A DNA stretch of 64,000 bases from Saccharothrix sp. S26 (GTDB lineage: Bacteria > Actinomycetota > Actinomycetes > Mycobacteriales > Pseudonocardiaceae), in contig NZ_JAJUWT010000002.1 of assembly GCF_021390395.1 (NCBI RefSeq), positions 414,134-478,133 of the forward strand, written 5' to 3'. A program made the translations under genes and the position numbers. The stretch's first letter is position 1, and each line of letters begins with the position of its first letter. The notes under the pieces were generated by a model that saw only the letters and a program-made list of their open reading frames with translations, was not told the origin of the DNA and searched no databases. Positions 46,112 through 63,656 of this stretch are shown here, piece by piece.

Positions 46112-46788
46112 AGGTGCTTGAGCGCCTCGCGCTTCGACAGCCCCGACAGCTCCGGGTGCGACTCGACGAAGGCCCGCACCCAGTCCGGGTCGACGCGGGA
46201 GTGCTGCCGCAACGCCCAGCCGATGCCCTTGCGCAGGAAGAAGTCCCGGTCCTCGGCGTTGGCCTCGATGGCGTCGGTGAGCAGGTCGAGGTCCGTCGCC
46301 GACTTCGACCCGAGCTGGCAGATCACCGAGACGCGTCGCCGCCACCGGTCGTCGTCCCGCGCCCAAGCGCGCATCACGGGCGTGACCTCGGCCGGGAACG
46401 CGCGCAGCAGGGGACCGACCAGCCGTGACGCGATCTCGTCCACGAAGTCCCACCACGCGCCGGTGACCACCAGCTCGTCGTACACCGGCAGCAGGTCCAC
46501 GCCCCGCCACCTCGGGTGGCGCCCGGCGAGGTCCAGTGCCGCGTACCGCTCCTCCCGGAACTCCGCGCCGCGCCACACCTCCAGCACCGCCGCGACCCAC
46601 TCCTCGCGCGAGGTGAACGGGTGGGCGGCGAACACGTCCTCCAGCGCCCGCGCGCGCACCGGCTTGGGCACGCCGAGGAACGGCATGTCCGACTTCATGT
46701 ACCGCCGCATCGCCGGGGCCTTCGCCGGGTCGGCGACCTCGGTCAACGCCCGCCGGATCGACGTCACGAGTCCGTCCACGGAAGCCAC
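46108..46788 (-). CDS. DNA alkylation repair protein (AlkD-like HEAT-repeat glycosylase)
   Basis: 226 aa, all-helical HEAT-like repeats. Family marks: MPFLGVPKPVRARAL near residue 35, ELVVTGAWWDFVDEIASRLVG (the Trp-Asp pair that cradles the lesion), and FFLRKGIGWALRQHSRVDP (the Arg-Lys segment and Arg of AlkD). The family excises positively charged 3-methyladenine or 7-methylguanine without base flipping. ATG 46788. Alone on its strand. A second alkylation-repair gene of an unrelated family lies at 58.7 kb. Confidence 0.9.
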   Translation of the reverse strand: MASVDGLVTSIRRALTEVADPAKAPAMRRYMKSDMPFLGVPKPVRARALEDVFAAHPFTSREEWVAAVLEVWRGAEFREERYAALDLAGRHPRWRGVDLLPVYDELVVTGAWWDFVDEIASRLVGPLLRAFPAEVTPVMRAWARDDDRWRRRVSVICQLGSKSATDLDLLTDAIEANAEDRDFFLRKGIGWALRQHSRVDPDWVRAFVESHPELSGLSKREALKHL

Positions 46789-46841
46789 CGTAGAGCGGCG
46801 ACAACCCCTCTGCGGCGCTGTTGTGTGCGATTCTCTTGGCC

Positions 46842-48257
46842 ATGAGCGAGTTCGAGTACGACCTGCTGGTGATCGGCTCGGGCCCGGGTGGGCAGAAGGC
46901 CGCCATCGCGGGCGCGAAGCTCGGCAAGCGGGTCGCGATCGTGGACCGCGCCGACATGGTGGGCGGTGTGTGCGTGAACACCGGCACCATCCCGTCGAAG
47001 ACGCTGCGCGAGGCGGTGCTGTACCTGACCGGGATGAGCCAGCGCGACCTGTACGGCGCGAGCTACCGGGTCAAGAACGACATCACGATCTCCGACCTGC
47101 TCGCCCGCACGCGGCACGTGATCGGCCGCGAGGTCCAGGTCGTGCGCGCGCAGCTGCACCGCAACCACATCGACCTGCTCCAGGGCACGGCCCGCTTCCT
47201 CGACCCGCACACGATCGCGGTGGACGGCGCGCACCGCGGCGAGCACCAGTCGGTCACCGCCGAGCACGTCGTGATCGCCACCGGCACCCGTCCCGCCCGG
47301 CCCGACCAGGTCGACTTCGACGAGGTCCGGGTGCTGGACTCCGACGAGGTGCTGGCCCTGGAGGAGATCCCGTCGTCGCTGGTCGTGGTGGGCGCGGGCG
47401 TGATCGGCATCGAGTACGCGTCGATGTTCGCCGCGCTGGGCAGCCGGGTGACGGTGGTCGAGCAGCGCGACCGGATGCTCGACTTCTGCGACCCGGAGAT
47501 CGTGGAGTCGCTGAAGTTCCACCTGCGCGACCTCGCGGTGACGTTCCGGTTCGGGGAGAAGGTCGTCAACGTCGACGTGTCGGAGACCGGCACGGTCACC
47601 ACGCTGGCCAGCGGCAAGCGCATCCCGGCCGACGCGGTGATGTACTCGGCCGGTCGGCAGGGCAACACCGAGGCGCTGGACCTGGACAAGGCGGGCTTGC
47701 AGGCCGACCACCGCGGCCGGCTCGCCGTGGACGAGCACTACCGCACGCCCGTGCCGCACATCTACGCGGTCGGTGACGTGATCGGCTTCCCGGCGCTGGC
47801 CGCCACGTCGATGGACCAGGGCCGCCTCGCCGCCTACCACGCGTTCGGCGAACGGGCGCGCGAGCTGTCGGCGTTGCAGCCGATCGGGATCTACACCATC
47901 CCGGAGATCTCCTACTGCGGCGCGACGGAGGCCGAGCTGACGTCGTCCGCGGTGCCGTACGAGGTGGGCCTGGCGCGGTACCGCGAGCTGGCGCGCGGCT
48001 CGATCGTCGGCGACGCCTACGGCATGCTCAAGCTGCTGGTGTCCACTGTGGACCGCAAGTTGCTGGGCGTGCACCTGTTCGGCACGGGTGCGACCGACCT
48101 CGTCCACATCGGCCAGGCGGTCATGGCGTGCGGCGGCACGGTGGACTACCTGGTGGACACCGTTTTCAACTACCCGACGCTGTCCGAGGCGTACAAGGTG
48201 GCCGCGCTGGACGCCACGAACAAGATGCGCGCCCTGGAGCGCTTCGCCGGGGCCTGA
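46842..48257 (+). CDS. sthA: soluble (Si-specific) NAD(P) transhydrogenase
   Basis: 471 aa flavoprotein of the pyridine nucleotide-disulfide family. FAD site [17 protein letters not shown]; the redox motif reads [14 protein letters not shown], where the second Cys of CxxxxC is Thr, the feature that separates transhydrogenases from lipoamide dehydrogenases and mycothione reductases. NAD(P) site [14 protein letters not shown]; second FAD motif [13 protein letters not shown]; dimer domain ends [14 protein letters not shown]. It balances NADPH and NADH. ATG 46842; an in-frame GTG upstream at 46821 is less likely. Monocistronic. Confidence 0.93.
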   Translation: MSEFEYDLLVIGSGPGGQKAAIAGAKLGKRVAIVDRADMVGGVCVNTGTIPSKTLREAVLYLTGMSQRDLYGASYRVKNDITISDLLARTRHVIGREVQVVRAQLHRNHIDLLQGTARFLDPHTIAVDGAHRGEHQSVTAEHVVIATGTRPARPDQVDFDEVRVLDSDEVLALEEIPSSLVVVGAGVIGIEYASMFAALGSRVTVVEQRDRMLDFCDPEIVESLKFHLRDLAVTFRFGEKVVNVDVSETGTVTTLASGKRIPADAVMYSAGRQGNTEALDLDKAGLQADHRGRLAVDEHYRTPVPHIYAVGDVIGFPALAATSMDQGRLAAYHAFGERARELSALQPIGIYTIPEISYCGATEAELTSSAVPYEVGLARYRELARGSIVGDAYGMLKLLVSTVDRKLLGVHLFGTGATDLVHIGQAVMACGGTVDYLVDTVFNYPTLSEAYKVAALDATNKMRALERFAGA

Positions 48258-48881
48258 TCAGCGGAACAGGTTCGTCACCAGGTGCAGGCGGGCGTCGTTC
48301 ACGTCGCGCAGCGGTGGGACGAGCAGCGTGGGCAGGCCGGCCTCCACGCCCGCGCCGTCGTGCGTCGAGCGGTCGCCGACCATCAGCGCCTCGCCGGGCT
48401 CGACGCCGAGCCCGTCCAGCGCGATGCGGAAGATCGCCGGGTCGGGCTTGACCACGCCGTGCTCGAACGACAGCACGAACGCCTCGACCGGCAGGTCGCC
48501 GAACGCGGGCCGGATGTCGAAGTGGATGTCGCTGAGCACGCCGATCCGCACGCCCGCGTCGCGCAGCTGCCACAGCGTCGGCCCGGCGTCCACCGCGAAG
48601 GGGTTGAACGCCGGGTCGGACTCGATCGCGTACAGCGAGTCGGCCAGCTCCGGGTCGAACCCGGCGTCCCGGAACGCCCCGTAGTACGCCTCCCGGTGCA
48701 GCGCGGCGTCCGCGTCCACGCCGGGCGCGTCCAACCGGCGCACGTCCAGCGCCGCGATCACCTCCGCGGCCTGCCCGGGGTCGCGGCCGATCCGGCGCAG
48801 CGCCTCCGCCACCCATCCCCGGAACGTCGGCGTGAGCACCAACGTCCCCCGCCAGTCGAAGATCACGGCCCGAAGCCGCAT
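48258..48881 (-). CDS. HAD-superfamily hydrolase
   Basis: 207 aa. Motif I VIFDWRGTL: the first Asp is kept but the usual second Asp (DxD) is Arg-shifted (DWRGT), so general acid is doubtful and this may favour a phosphatase with altered mechanism or a haloacid-type reaction. Motif II GVLSDIHFD, motif III Lys in HGVVKPDPAIF, motif IV MVGDRSTHDGAGV. Cap domain of helices between I and II. ATG 48881; an ATG at 48905 would add eight residues. It ends where sthA ends, convergent with no gap. Confidence 0.85.
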   Translation of the reverse strand: MRLRAVIFDWRGTLVLTPTFRGWVAEALRRIGRDPGQAAEVIAALDVRRLDAPGVDADAALHREAYYGAFRDAGFDPELADSLYAIESDPAFNPFAVDAGPTLWQLRDAGVRIGVLSDIHFDIRPAFGDLPVEAFVLSFEHGVVKPDPAIFRIALDGLGVEPGEALMVGDRSTHDGAGVEAGLPTLLVPPLRDVNDARLHLVTNLFR

Positions 48882-49001
48882 CGGCGCACACTCCCTCGTG
48901 GTCACGTTCGGTAGTCACCGACTCACTCGGGCGAAGGCTGCCGCACCACTCCGCCGCGTGGCTACGTTTTTTCGCAAGACCCCGACAGGGCTGGAGGCGG
49001 C

Positions 49002-50195
49002 ATGGCCGCGACGCCTGCGACACCCCTCTACATGCGCCGGGCCGGGTTCGACCCCGACGCCGAGCTCTCGGCCGTGCGCGACCGCGACGGCGTCACCCGG
49101 GTCGAGTCGCCGCTGATGGGCATCCCGGTGTGGCTGGTGACCCGGATCGAGGACGTCCGGCAGGTCTACGGCGACGCGCGGCGGTTCGCCCAGTCCGCGC
49201 GCCACCTGGTGCCGGGCGCGCCGGCGCTGACCGACGAGGAGCTGGCCGCCGCCCGGCCGGGCAACATGCTGGCCTACGACCCGCCCGAGCACACCCGCCT
49301 GCGCCGGCTGGTGGCGCGGGAGTTCACCGGCCGCCGGATGCGACGGCTCGAACCCCGCGTGCGCGCCATCGTGGACGACCGCCTGGACGCGATCGAGCGC
49401 GGGGGCCCGCCGGCCGACCTGGTGCGCGACTTCGCGCTGCCGATCCCGGCGCTGGTGATCTGCGAGCTGCTCGGCGTGCCCTACGCCGACCGCGACGCCT
49501 TCCAGGACCGGTACGCGCGGTACTTCGACGCGTCGCTGTCGTTCGACGAGCGCCTGGCCCTGCAGCTCGAGTCCCGGGCCTACCTGACCGAGCTCGTCGC
49601 CCGGGCCAGGGTCGAGCCGGGCGACGACCTGCTGGGCGTGCTCGTGCGCGACGAGTCCGCCGGCCTGGAGGACCGCGAGCTGGTCGGCATGGCGGACCTG
49701 CTGCTCCTGGCGGGTCACGAGACCACGGCCAACATGCTCGGGCTGGGCGCGTACGCCCTGCTGCGCCACCCCGACCAGCTGCGGCTGCTGCGCGAGGAGC
49801 CCGACCGCGCCGACACCGCGGTGGAGGAGCTGCTGCGGTGGCTGACCGTCGTGCACACCGGTGTGCCGCGGCTGACGACCACCGAGGTGGAGCTGGGCGG
49901 CCACACGATCGGCCCCGGTGAGGTGGTCGTCTGCGCGTTGGCCGCGGCGAACCGCGACCCGGCGCTCGTGCCCGACCCGGACCGGCTGGACATCACCCGG
50001 GACGCGGGCAGCCACGTCGCGTTCGGCCACGGGGTGCACCACTGCCTGGGCGCGCCGCTGGCCAGGATGGAGATGCGGATCGCGTTCCCCGCCCTGGCCC
50101 GCCGGTTCCCCGGGCTGCGCGTCGTGGACGAGGAGCCGTCGTTCCGCGCGCAGCAGATCGTCTACGGTCTCGCGGCGCTGCCGGTGACCTGGTGA
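49002..50195 (+). CDS. cytochrome P450 (class I bacterial, CYP107-like)
   Basis: 397 aa. I-helix LLLAGHETTANML with the oxygen-activating Thr, ExxR helix VEELLRWL, meander PDPDRLDITRD, and heme loop AFGHGVHHCLGAPLAR with Cys348. The BC region YDPPEHTRLRRLV is standard. No ferredoxin or reductase gene is adjacent and no biosynthetic cluster surrounds it, so the redox partner and substrate are open. ATG 49002 with GGAGGCGGC upstream. Its 3' end overlaps the next gene on the opposite strand by 34 bases. Confidence 0.95.
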   Translation: MAATPATPLYMRRAGFDPDAELSAVRDRDGVTRVESPLMGIPVWLVTRIEDVRQVYGDARRFAQSARHLVPGAPALTDEELAAARPGNMLAYDPPEHTRLRRLVAREFTGRRMRRLEPRVRAIVDDRLDAIERGGPPADLVRDFALPIPALVICELLGVPYADRDAFQDRYARYFDASLSFDERLALQLESRAYLTELVARARVEPGDDLLGVLVRDESAGLEDRELVGMADLLLLAGHETTANMLGLGAYALLRHPDQLRLLREEPDRADTAVEELLRWLTVVHTGVPRLTTTEVELGGHTIGPGEVVVCALAAANRDPALVPDPDRLDITRDAGSHVAFGHGVHHCLGAPLARMEMRIAFPALARRFPGLRVVDEEPSFRAQQIVYGLAALPVTW

Positions 50196-50596
50196 CGGCG
50201 GCGACGGGCGTGCGCCAAGCCCGCGACGGCGGCGAGCGCGAGGCCCGTGACCAGCAGCGCGATCCCCAAGCCCGCGTCGCCCGACCGCGCCGGCCGCCCC
50301 CGGGTCGCGGTCGCCGTGGAGACGTCGAACCGGTCGTCACCCCGGATCGACGCGCCCGGGAACGGGTCGCGGCCCGGGAAGCCGTCGGCGCTCACGGCGG
50401 CGGGGTCGGGGCGCGGCGCGGAGTCGCACACCACGTCCAGCCCGATCACGGTGAGCCCCACGATCGCGGCGAGCACACCGACCCAGACCAGTGCCTTCGC
50501 CCAGGGCGGCGCGGTCGGCCGGTCCGGTCCGCCGGCGCGCCGGTCCCGTCGGCCGGATGAGGATTGCCCCCGAACGCGGTCGTGCGAAGCGTGCAT
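50162..50596 (-). CDS. small membrane protein with two helices
   Basis: 144 aa. Basic N-terminus, transmembrane helix at about 35-55 (ALVWVGVLAAIVGLTVIGLDVV), an outside loop rich in Asp/Pro/Gly (PRPDPAAVSADGFPGRD), a second helix at about 115-135 (GLGIALLVTGLALAAVAGLA), and an Arg-rich tail (HARRRRHQ). ATG 50596 or the GTG three bases before, both after GGGGGG. Unknown function; between P450 and the arg operon but facing away from argC. Confidence 0.65.
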   Translation of the reverse strand: MHASHDRVRGQSSSGRRDRRAGGPDRPTAPPWAKALVWVGVLAAIVGLTVIGLDVVCDSAPRPDPAAVSADGFPGRDPFPGASIRGDDRFDVSTATATRGRPARSGDAGLGIALLVTGLALAAVAGLAHARRRRHQVTGSAARP

Positions 50597-50604
50597 CACG
50601 ATGA

Positions 50605-52897
<2,293 letters not shown>

Positions 52898-52901
<4 letters not shown>

Positions 52902-53796
52902 TCACGCCACAGGTCAAAGCCGGGATCCTGATCGAGGCGCTGCCCTGGTTGCAGCGGTTCCGGGGCGCGATCGTCGTCGTCAAGTACGGCGGCAACGCCA
53001 TGGTGGACGGCGAGCTGAAGCGCGCGTTCGCGCAGGACATGGTGTTCCTCAAGCTGGCCGGCCTGCACCCGGTCGTGGTGCACGGCGGCGGCCCGCAGAT
53101 CGCCGCCATGCTCAAGCGGTTGGGCATCGAGAGCGAGTTCCGCGGCGGCCTGCGCGTCACCACGCCCGAGGCGATGGACGTGGTGCGCATGGTGCTGGTC
53201 GGCCAGGTGCAGCGCGAGCTGGTCGGCCTGATCAACTCCCACGGCCCGCTGGCGGTCGGGCTGTCCGGCGAGGACGCCCACCTGCTCACCGCCGCCCGCC
53301 GACCGGCCGTGGTGGACGGCGAGCCGGTCGACATCGGCCTGGTCGGCGACATCGTCGACGTCAACCCCGACGCGGTGCTGGACATCGTGCGCGCGGGCCG
53401 CATCCCGGTCGTGTCCACGGTCGCGCCGGACGTCGACGGCGTGGTGCACAACGTCAACGCCGACACCGCGGCGGGCGCGGTGGCCGTGGCGCTGAAGGCC
53501 GAGAAGCTGGTCGTGCTGACCGACGTCGAGGGCCTGTACGCGGACTGGCCCGACAAGGGCTCGCTGCTGCACCGGGTGCACGCCGACCAGTTGGAGAAGA
53601 TGCTGCCGGACCTCGACAGCGGCATGGTGCCGAAGATGGAGGCGTGCCTGCGCGCGGTGCGCGGCGGCGTCCCCGAGGCGCACGTGATCGACGGCAGGCT
53701 GGCCCACTCGGTGCTGCTGGAGGTCTTCACGTCCGAAGGCGTCGGAACGATGGTGACCGCCGGCGAGGTCGGCGACCGGTCTGGGGAGGACGAGGC

Positions 53797-53800
<4 letters not shown>
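52898..53800 (+). CDS. argB: acetylglutamate kinase
   Basis: 300 aa amino-acid-kinase fold. [10 protein letters not shown] (phosphate Lys), [13 protein letters not shown], and [12 protein letters not shown] with [15 protein letters not shown]. The N-terminal helix ([16 protein letters not shown]) is of the kind that forms arginine-sensitive hexamers in other bacteria, so feedback inhibition by arginine is likely. GTG 52898 overlaps argJ stop. Confidence 0.97.
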
Positions 53801-59338
<5,538 letters not shown>

Positions 59339-59342
<4 letters not shown>

Positions 59343-59860
59343 ACCTCGCCGAAGACGTGGGTGCCGGGCGCGTCCGCGTCGTCGCCCGCCCAGAACTCCA
59401 CCCAGTGCCGGACGAACTCGGACTTCGACATCGAGCCGTCGCCGTCGAGGTCCAGCCGGGCGAACGCCTCGTCGGTCGGCGCGTCGTCGCCGGTCCAGGC
59501 GTGGATCATCCGACCGTACTCGGCCGCGGAGATCTCGCCGTCGCCGTCCTCGTCGACCGCCTCGAACATCGACTCCGCCGTGGCCACCACCAGGTCGAGC
59601 ATCGTGCCCAGGTCGCTGACCACGGACAGCACCTCGTCCACGGTGACCTTGTCGTCGCGGTCGTGGTCCGACGCCGACCGCAGCGTCTCCCACCACCCCA
59701 TCATGATCTCCCGCAACCGACCGTCGTCGGCCCCGCCCCGGATGTGCGCCCACCGGTCGGTCAACGCCTCGAAATCGGCCCGCTCGAGGAACCCGTCACC
59801 GTTCGAGTCCATGGCGGTGAACACGATGGAGGTCTTCTTCCGCTGCAAGTCGCTGGCCAC
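59339..59860 (-). CDS. four-EF-hand calcium-binding protein (calerythrin-like)
   Basis: 173 aa. EF loops: DSNGDGFLERADF (about 18-30), DHDRDDKVTVDE (about 62-73, non-standard position 6), DEDGDGEISAAEY (about 100-112) and DLDGDGSMSKSEF (about 134-146). Spacing and length match the sarcoplasmic calcium-binding/calerythrin group of actinomycetes. Loops 1, 3 and 4 have full Ca2+ ligands; loop 2 lacks the Gly. GTG 59860 is the best start. Cytoplasmic. It shares a stop region with the glycosylase gene (four-base overlap). Calcium buffer or sensor role inferred. Confidence 0.9.
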
Positions 59861-59969
59861 GGAAGCAAACTTCGTCGCCGAACGGCACGAGGACAATTGG
59901 CCAGCCGGGGCAAACCCCTGCGCGCCCGAGTGACACTTCCGTGACGGTCGGTAGTGCCAGGATGGGCCC

Positions 59970-61625
59970 ATGGGGAAGATCGACGCGTTCGCCACCGTGA
60001 TCGCCGCCCACCTGCCCGCCGTGGCGGACCGCATCCCGCCCACGCCCGCCGCCACCCTGGGCCGCCTCGGACCCACGCCGGAACCGACGACGACGGCGGC
60101 GGAGGCGCTGCGCCGGCTCGGGCCGCTGCTCGCCGAACGGGTACTGGGCGCGCTGGAACTGCGGCTGGCCGACCTGCCGACCCACTCCCACGGCCTGGTG
60201 CGGGCGCCCGCCCCTGTCACCGGGGCGTTCGCCGTGGTCGGCACCGGTGGTGACAGCGAGACGTCGACCGCGGTGACGATGCTGGACGCGCTGCGGCCCG
60301 GCGTCGCCCACGAGATCGCCACCCTGGTCGACCGCCTGCGCCACCACCCCGCCCTGTCCGCCCACTTCGACCCCCGCGCGCTCACCGCCGACGTGGACAA
60401 GGCCGCGGCCCCGAGCCCGCACCCCAGCCCCGAAGCCCGAGCCGAAAGCGCGCTCGCCGCCCGGCACGCCACACCCCACCTCGCCCTGGCCCTCGTCACC
60501 GCGCACGCCGTCCTGCACGAACTCGACGCGGCCACCCCGGCAGCCGTCGTCGGGGTCGCGCTCGGCGTCACCGCCCTGCACCTGTCGCGCACGCCCCGAC
60601 CCGCCGCGCTGACCGAGGCCAGCCGAGCCCGGCACCGCGCCGACTACCGCTTCCCCGTGGTGTCCCACGGCCACGTGCCGGTCCGCGACCACCACTTCAC
60701 CCTGACCGAAGCCGAAGCGGGCACCCCGGTCGCGCCCGACTTCTCCGCCAACGGCCTCGTCACCACCACGCCCGGCGGCATCGCCGTCCGCACCGCCGCC
60801 GACCACCCGGTCGACGTCCAGCTCAGCGTCCTGACCGGCCCACCCGACGAAGACCTCGAGTGGTGGGACGAGGTGGTCGAGCTGAGCTGGCGCGCCGAGC
60901 GCGGCGACGCGCGCATCCCGGGCCGACCGGGACGCCGGCAACGCCACCACGCCGCCACCCCGCCGTGGCCGGGCGACTACCGCGTCCGCGTGCACGCCCG
61001 CGGCCGTGACGGCAACGACGCCGAGGCCTACCACCTGGCCGTGTGGGAGGCCCCGCCCGCGCCCGAGCACGTGATCAAGCGCCTCGACACCACCGAACCG
61101 CCCCATGCCGCGCACCGGTGGGTCGAACGCAGCCCGATCAGCGACGCCGCCACCGTCACCGTGATCACCGGCTCGACCGTCGACCGCGTCCTGGCCGCCT
61201 TCGACGCCACCGGCACCGCCTCACTGCGCGACCTGCTGCTCGGCCACGACCCGCGACCGTGGGTGGCCGTCCACGAGGTCGACGGCACGGTCGTCACCGT
61301 CGAGCACAACGGCTACCGGGGCGCGAACGCCCAGGTCCTGGCCGCGCTGTCGGAGCACGGGCGGGCCGCGAGCATGTTCTGGAACGTCAACGCGGTCACC
61401 AAGCTCTCCTTCGCCGAACGCGGCCGCCTCCTGGCCGCGTTCGAGCCGTGGGCGACCCACCACGTGCCGGACGCCATCGCCGACCTCGTCGCCGACCTGC
61501 ACGGCGCCCGGCACAAGAAGGCGCGCGGCCTCACCGCCGTCGCCCGCTTCACCGGCCGCGGCTTCACCCCGGACGACCTGCGGGCGATCGAGGAGGCCGC
61601 CGTCGCCCACCTCATCGGGCGGTGA
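59970..61625 (+). CDS. large hypothetical protein with DUF6461-like C-terminus
   Basis: 551 aa, cytoplasmic. The first 215 residues are helical and Ala/Pro/His-rich; a middle part (220-360) is beta-rich (VDVQLSVLTGPP, PWPGDYRVRVHARGRD), and the last 170 include VAVHEVDGTVVTVEHNGYRGAN and AASMFWNVNAVTKLSFAERGRLLAAFEP, a pattern I recall from actinomycete DUF6461 proteins with an unknown role. ATG 59970 with ATGGGCCC upstream and no clear ribosome site. Divergent from the EF-hand gene with a 109-bp gap. Confidence 0.75.
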   Translation: MGKIDAFATVIAAHLPAVADRIPPTPAATLGRLGPTPEPTTTAAEALRRLGPLLAERVLGALELRLADLPTHSHGLVRAPAPVTGAFAVVGTGGDSETSTAVTMLDALRPGVAHEIATLVDRLRHHPALSAHFDPRALTADVDKAAAPSPHPSPEARAESALAARHATPHLALALVTAHAVLHELDAATPAAVVGVALGVTALHLSRTPRPAALTEASRARHRADYRFPVVSHGHVPVRDHHFTLTEAEAGTPVAPDFSANGLVTTTPGGIAVRTAADHPVDVQLSVLTGPPDEDLEWWDEVVELSWRAERGDARIPGRPGRRQRHHAATPPWPGDYRVRVHARGRDGNDAEAYHLAVWEAPPAPEHVIKRLDTTEPPHAAHRWVERSPISDAATVTVITGSTVDRVLAAFDATGTASLRDLLLGHDPRPWVAVHEVDGTVVTVEHNGYRGANAQVLAALSEHGRAASMFWNVNAVTKLSFAERGRLLAAFEPWATHHVPDAIADLVADLHGARHKKARGLTAVARFTGRGFTPDDLRAIEEAAVAHLIGR

Positions 61626-62066
61626 CTAGCGCACCGTCCGCCGGTACCACACGCGCCGCTCGTGCGCGGGCAGCGCGACCCGGGTGATCACGTTGGTCAG
61701 CACCGCGCCGATCAGCAGCCACAGCAACGCGGCCAGACCGTCGTTCAGCAACGTCCGCAGCCCGGCGCTCGCGGGCGTGAACAGGTCGCGCAGGCCCAAC
61801 GACACCCCCGCCGACCACGAGTCGATCATCTGCGCGAACCCGTTCGCCGGGTTGGCCCCGCCGATCACCAGGAAGATGTGGATCGCCAGCACGATCGCGA
61901 ACAACCAGCACAGCAGGTCGATCACGGCGCACACCACGCGCACCGCGCGCACCCGGCCGTCACCGCGCTCGACGACCTCTTCCTCCCGCGAGTACACCGG
62001 CTCGGCCGGGGTCACGAACTCGGTCGGACGGTCAGCGGGACGTCGGTCGTGGTTCGGGTAGGTCAT
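61626..62066 (-). CDS. two-helix membrane protein, YggT-like
   Basis: 146 aa. Charged cytoplasmic N-terminus (1-45, EFVTPAEPVYSREEEVVERGD), helix 1 at 47-72 (VVCAVIDLLCWLFAIVLAIHIFLVI), a loop with NPANGFAQMIDSWSAGVSLGLRDLF, helix 2 at about 105-127 (DGLAALLWLLIGAVLTNVITRV), then a basic tail. The NPxNxF plus WSxGVSLGLRDLF loop resembles the YggT family. Divergent from tyrS with a 93-bp gap. Confidence 0.8.
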   Translation of the reverse strand: MTYPNHDRRPADRPTEFVTPAEPVYSREEEVVERGDGRVRAVRVVCAVIDLLCWLFAIVLAIHIFLVIGGANPANGFAQMIDSWSAGVSLGLRDLFTPASAGLRTLLNDGLAALLWLLIGAVLTNVITRVALPAHERRVWYRRTVR

Positions 62067-62159
62067 CGCCGCGGTCCTCTCACTAGAGCCCTCAGGGCGA
62101 CTACCCGGCGCGGACACCGCCTCAAACCGCTTTGACCAGGTGGAGGAGAATGGCCTCCC

Positions 62160-63434
62160 GTGAGCGAGCACATCCTCGATGAGCTGTCCTGGCGCGGCCT
62201 GATCGCGCAGTCCACCGACCTCGACGCCCTGCGCGGGGACCTCGACGCGGGCCCGCTCACCCTCTATGCCGGGTTCGACCCGACCGCGCCCAGCCTGCAC
62301 GCCGGCAACCTCGTCCCGCTGCTCATGCTGCGCCGCTTCCAGCGCGCCGGGCACCGGCCGATCGTCCTGGCGGGCGGCGCCACGGGCATGATCGGCGACC
62401 CGCGCGACACGGCGGAGCGCACGCTCAACTCGCTGGACACCGTCGCGGAGTGGGCCGGGCGCATCCGCGGCCAGCTCGAGCGGTTCGTCGAGTTCGACGA
62501 CGGCCCCACCGGCGCGATCGTGGTCAACAACCTGGACTGGACCGGGAACGTCTCGGTGCTGGAGTTCCTGCGCGACGTCGGCAAGCACTTCTCGATCAAC
62601 GTCATGCTCGCCCGCGAGACGGTCAAGCGCCGCCTCGAAGGCGACGGCATGTCCTACACCGAGTTCAGCTACCTGCTCCTGCAGTCGCACGACTACCTCC
62701 AGCTCAACCGGAAGTACGGCACCACGCTCCAGGTGGGCGGCTCCGACCAGTGGGGCAACATCATCGGCGGCGTCGACCTGGTCCGGAAGGTCGACGGCAA
62801 GTCCGTGCACGCGCTGACCGCGCCGCTGGTGACCGACGCCGAGGGCCGCAAGTTCGGCAAGTCCACCGGCGGCGGCAACGTGTGGCTCGACCCCGAGATG
62901 ACCTCGCCGTACGCCTGGTACCAGTACTTCGTGAACGTGGGCGACGCCGACGTGCTGCGCTACCTGCGGCTGTTCACCTTCCTGTCCCAGGAGGAGATCG
63001 CCGAGCTGGAGCGGCAGACCGCCGAGGCGCCGCACCTGCGGGCCGCGCAGAAGAAGCTGGCGGAGGAGTTCACCAACCTGGTGCACGGCGAGCACGAGAC
63101 CCGGCAGGTCATCGCGGCGAGCCAGGCCTTGTTCGGCCGGGGCGAGCTGCGCGAGCTGGACCTGTCGACGCTGGAGGCCGCGATGGCCGAGGCACCGACC
63201 GGCGAGGTTCGCTTGGCCGACGGGCCGACCATCGTTGACCTGCTCGTCAGCTCCGGGCTGGCGGAGAGCAAGGGCGCGGCGCGGCGCACCGTGAAGGAGG
63301 GCGGCGCGTACGTGAACAACTCGAAGGTCACCGACGAGGAGTGGGTGCCCGCCAAGGAGGACCTGCTCCACGGGGCGTGGCTGGTCGTCCGGCGCGGCAA
63401 GCGCAACACCGCCGGGGTGCGGGTGCAGGTCTGA
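62160..63434 (+). CDS. tyrS: tyrosine--tRNA ligase
   Basis: 424 aa class I enzyme. HIGH motif is [13 protein letters not shown] motif is KFGKSTG (the bacterial TyrRS form); tyrosine site [12 protein letters not shown] and [12 protein letters not shown]-terminal S4 RNA-binding domain (about 355-420, [24 protein letters not shown]). GTG 62160, GAGGAGAA ten bases upstream. A strong terminator follows, then an rRNA operon leader. No T-box is visible in the short 5' region. Confidence 0.97.
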   Translation: MSEHILDELSWRGLIAQSTDLDALRGDLDAGPLTLYAGFDPTAPSLHAGNLVPLLMLRRFQRAGHRPIVLAGGATGMIGDPRDTAERTLNSLDTVAEWAGRIRGQLERFVEFDDGPTGAIVVNNLDWTGNVSVLEFLRDVGKHFSINVMLARETVKRRLEGDGMSYTEFSYLLLQSHDYLQLNRKYGTTLQVGGSDQWGNIIGGVDLVRKVDGKSVHALTAPLVTDAEGRKFGKSTGGGNVWLDPEMTSPYAWYQYFVNVGDADVLRYLRLFTFLSQEEIAELERQTAEAPHLRAAQKKLAEEFTNLVHGEHETRQVIAASQALFGRGELRELDLSTLEAAMAEAPTGEVRLADGPTIVDLLVSSGLAESKGAARRTVKEGGAYVNNSKVTDEEWVPAKEDLLHGAWLVVRRGKRNTAGVRVQV

Positions 63435-63468
63435 CCTGCGCGAACCGCTCGTACGCGGCGTGACGTCG

Positions 63469-63501
63469 AAGGCCGTCGGTCCCACCTGGACCGGCGGCCT
63501 T
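63469..63501 (+). terminator. tyrS terminator
   Basis: 14-bp stem AAGGCCGTCGGTCC / GGACCGGCGGCCTT (one G-U pair), loop CACCT, then CGCCTTGTT with a short T-rich tail. Confidence 0.85.
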
Positions 63502-63513
63502 CGCCTTGTTCGA

Positions 63514-63531
63514 GTGTGATCGCGGTCACAC
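63514..63531. promoter_or_regulatory. CRP-type palindrome upstream of the rRNA operon
   Basis: GTGTGA-6-TCACAC contains TGTGATCGCGGTCACA, an exact match to the TGTGAnnnnnnTCACA consensus of the CRP/Crp family, including the mycobacterial cAMP receptor. A weak promoter (TGTTGC, 17 bp, TAGCGT at 63555-63560) lies just downstream, which would place the site near -44. Confidence 0.65.
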
Positions 63532-63627
63532 TGTTGCGCGTGGACCGGGTCGGATAGCGTGGGGTGGACTGCGGCACGGGCTGCTGACCTGCGGTTTCAG
63601 CCTGTGGCGTGGTGCTGCGCCCCCGAT

Positions 63628-63656
63628 TTGACCTCTGGTTCGGGTGCGTGTAACTT
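63628..63656 (+). promoter_or_regulatory. rRNA operon promoter
   Basis: TTGACC (63628-63633), 17-bp spacer, TAACTT (63651-63656): the best housekeeping promoter in the region. A further -10-like TAGAGT lies at 63736-63741 without a good -35. Multiple promoters ahead of rRNA operons are usual in actinomycetes. Confidence 0.6.
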
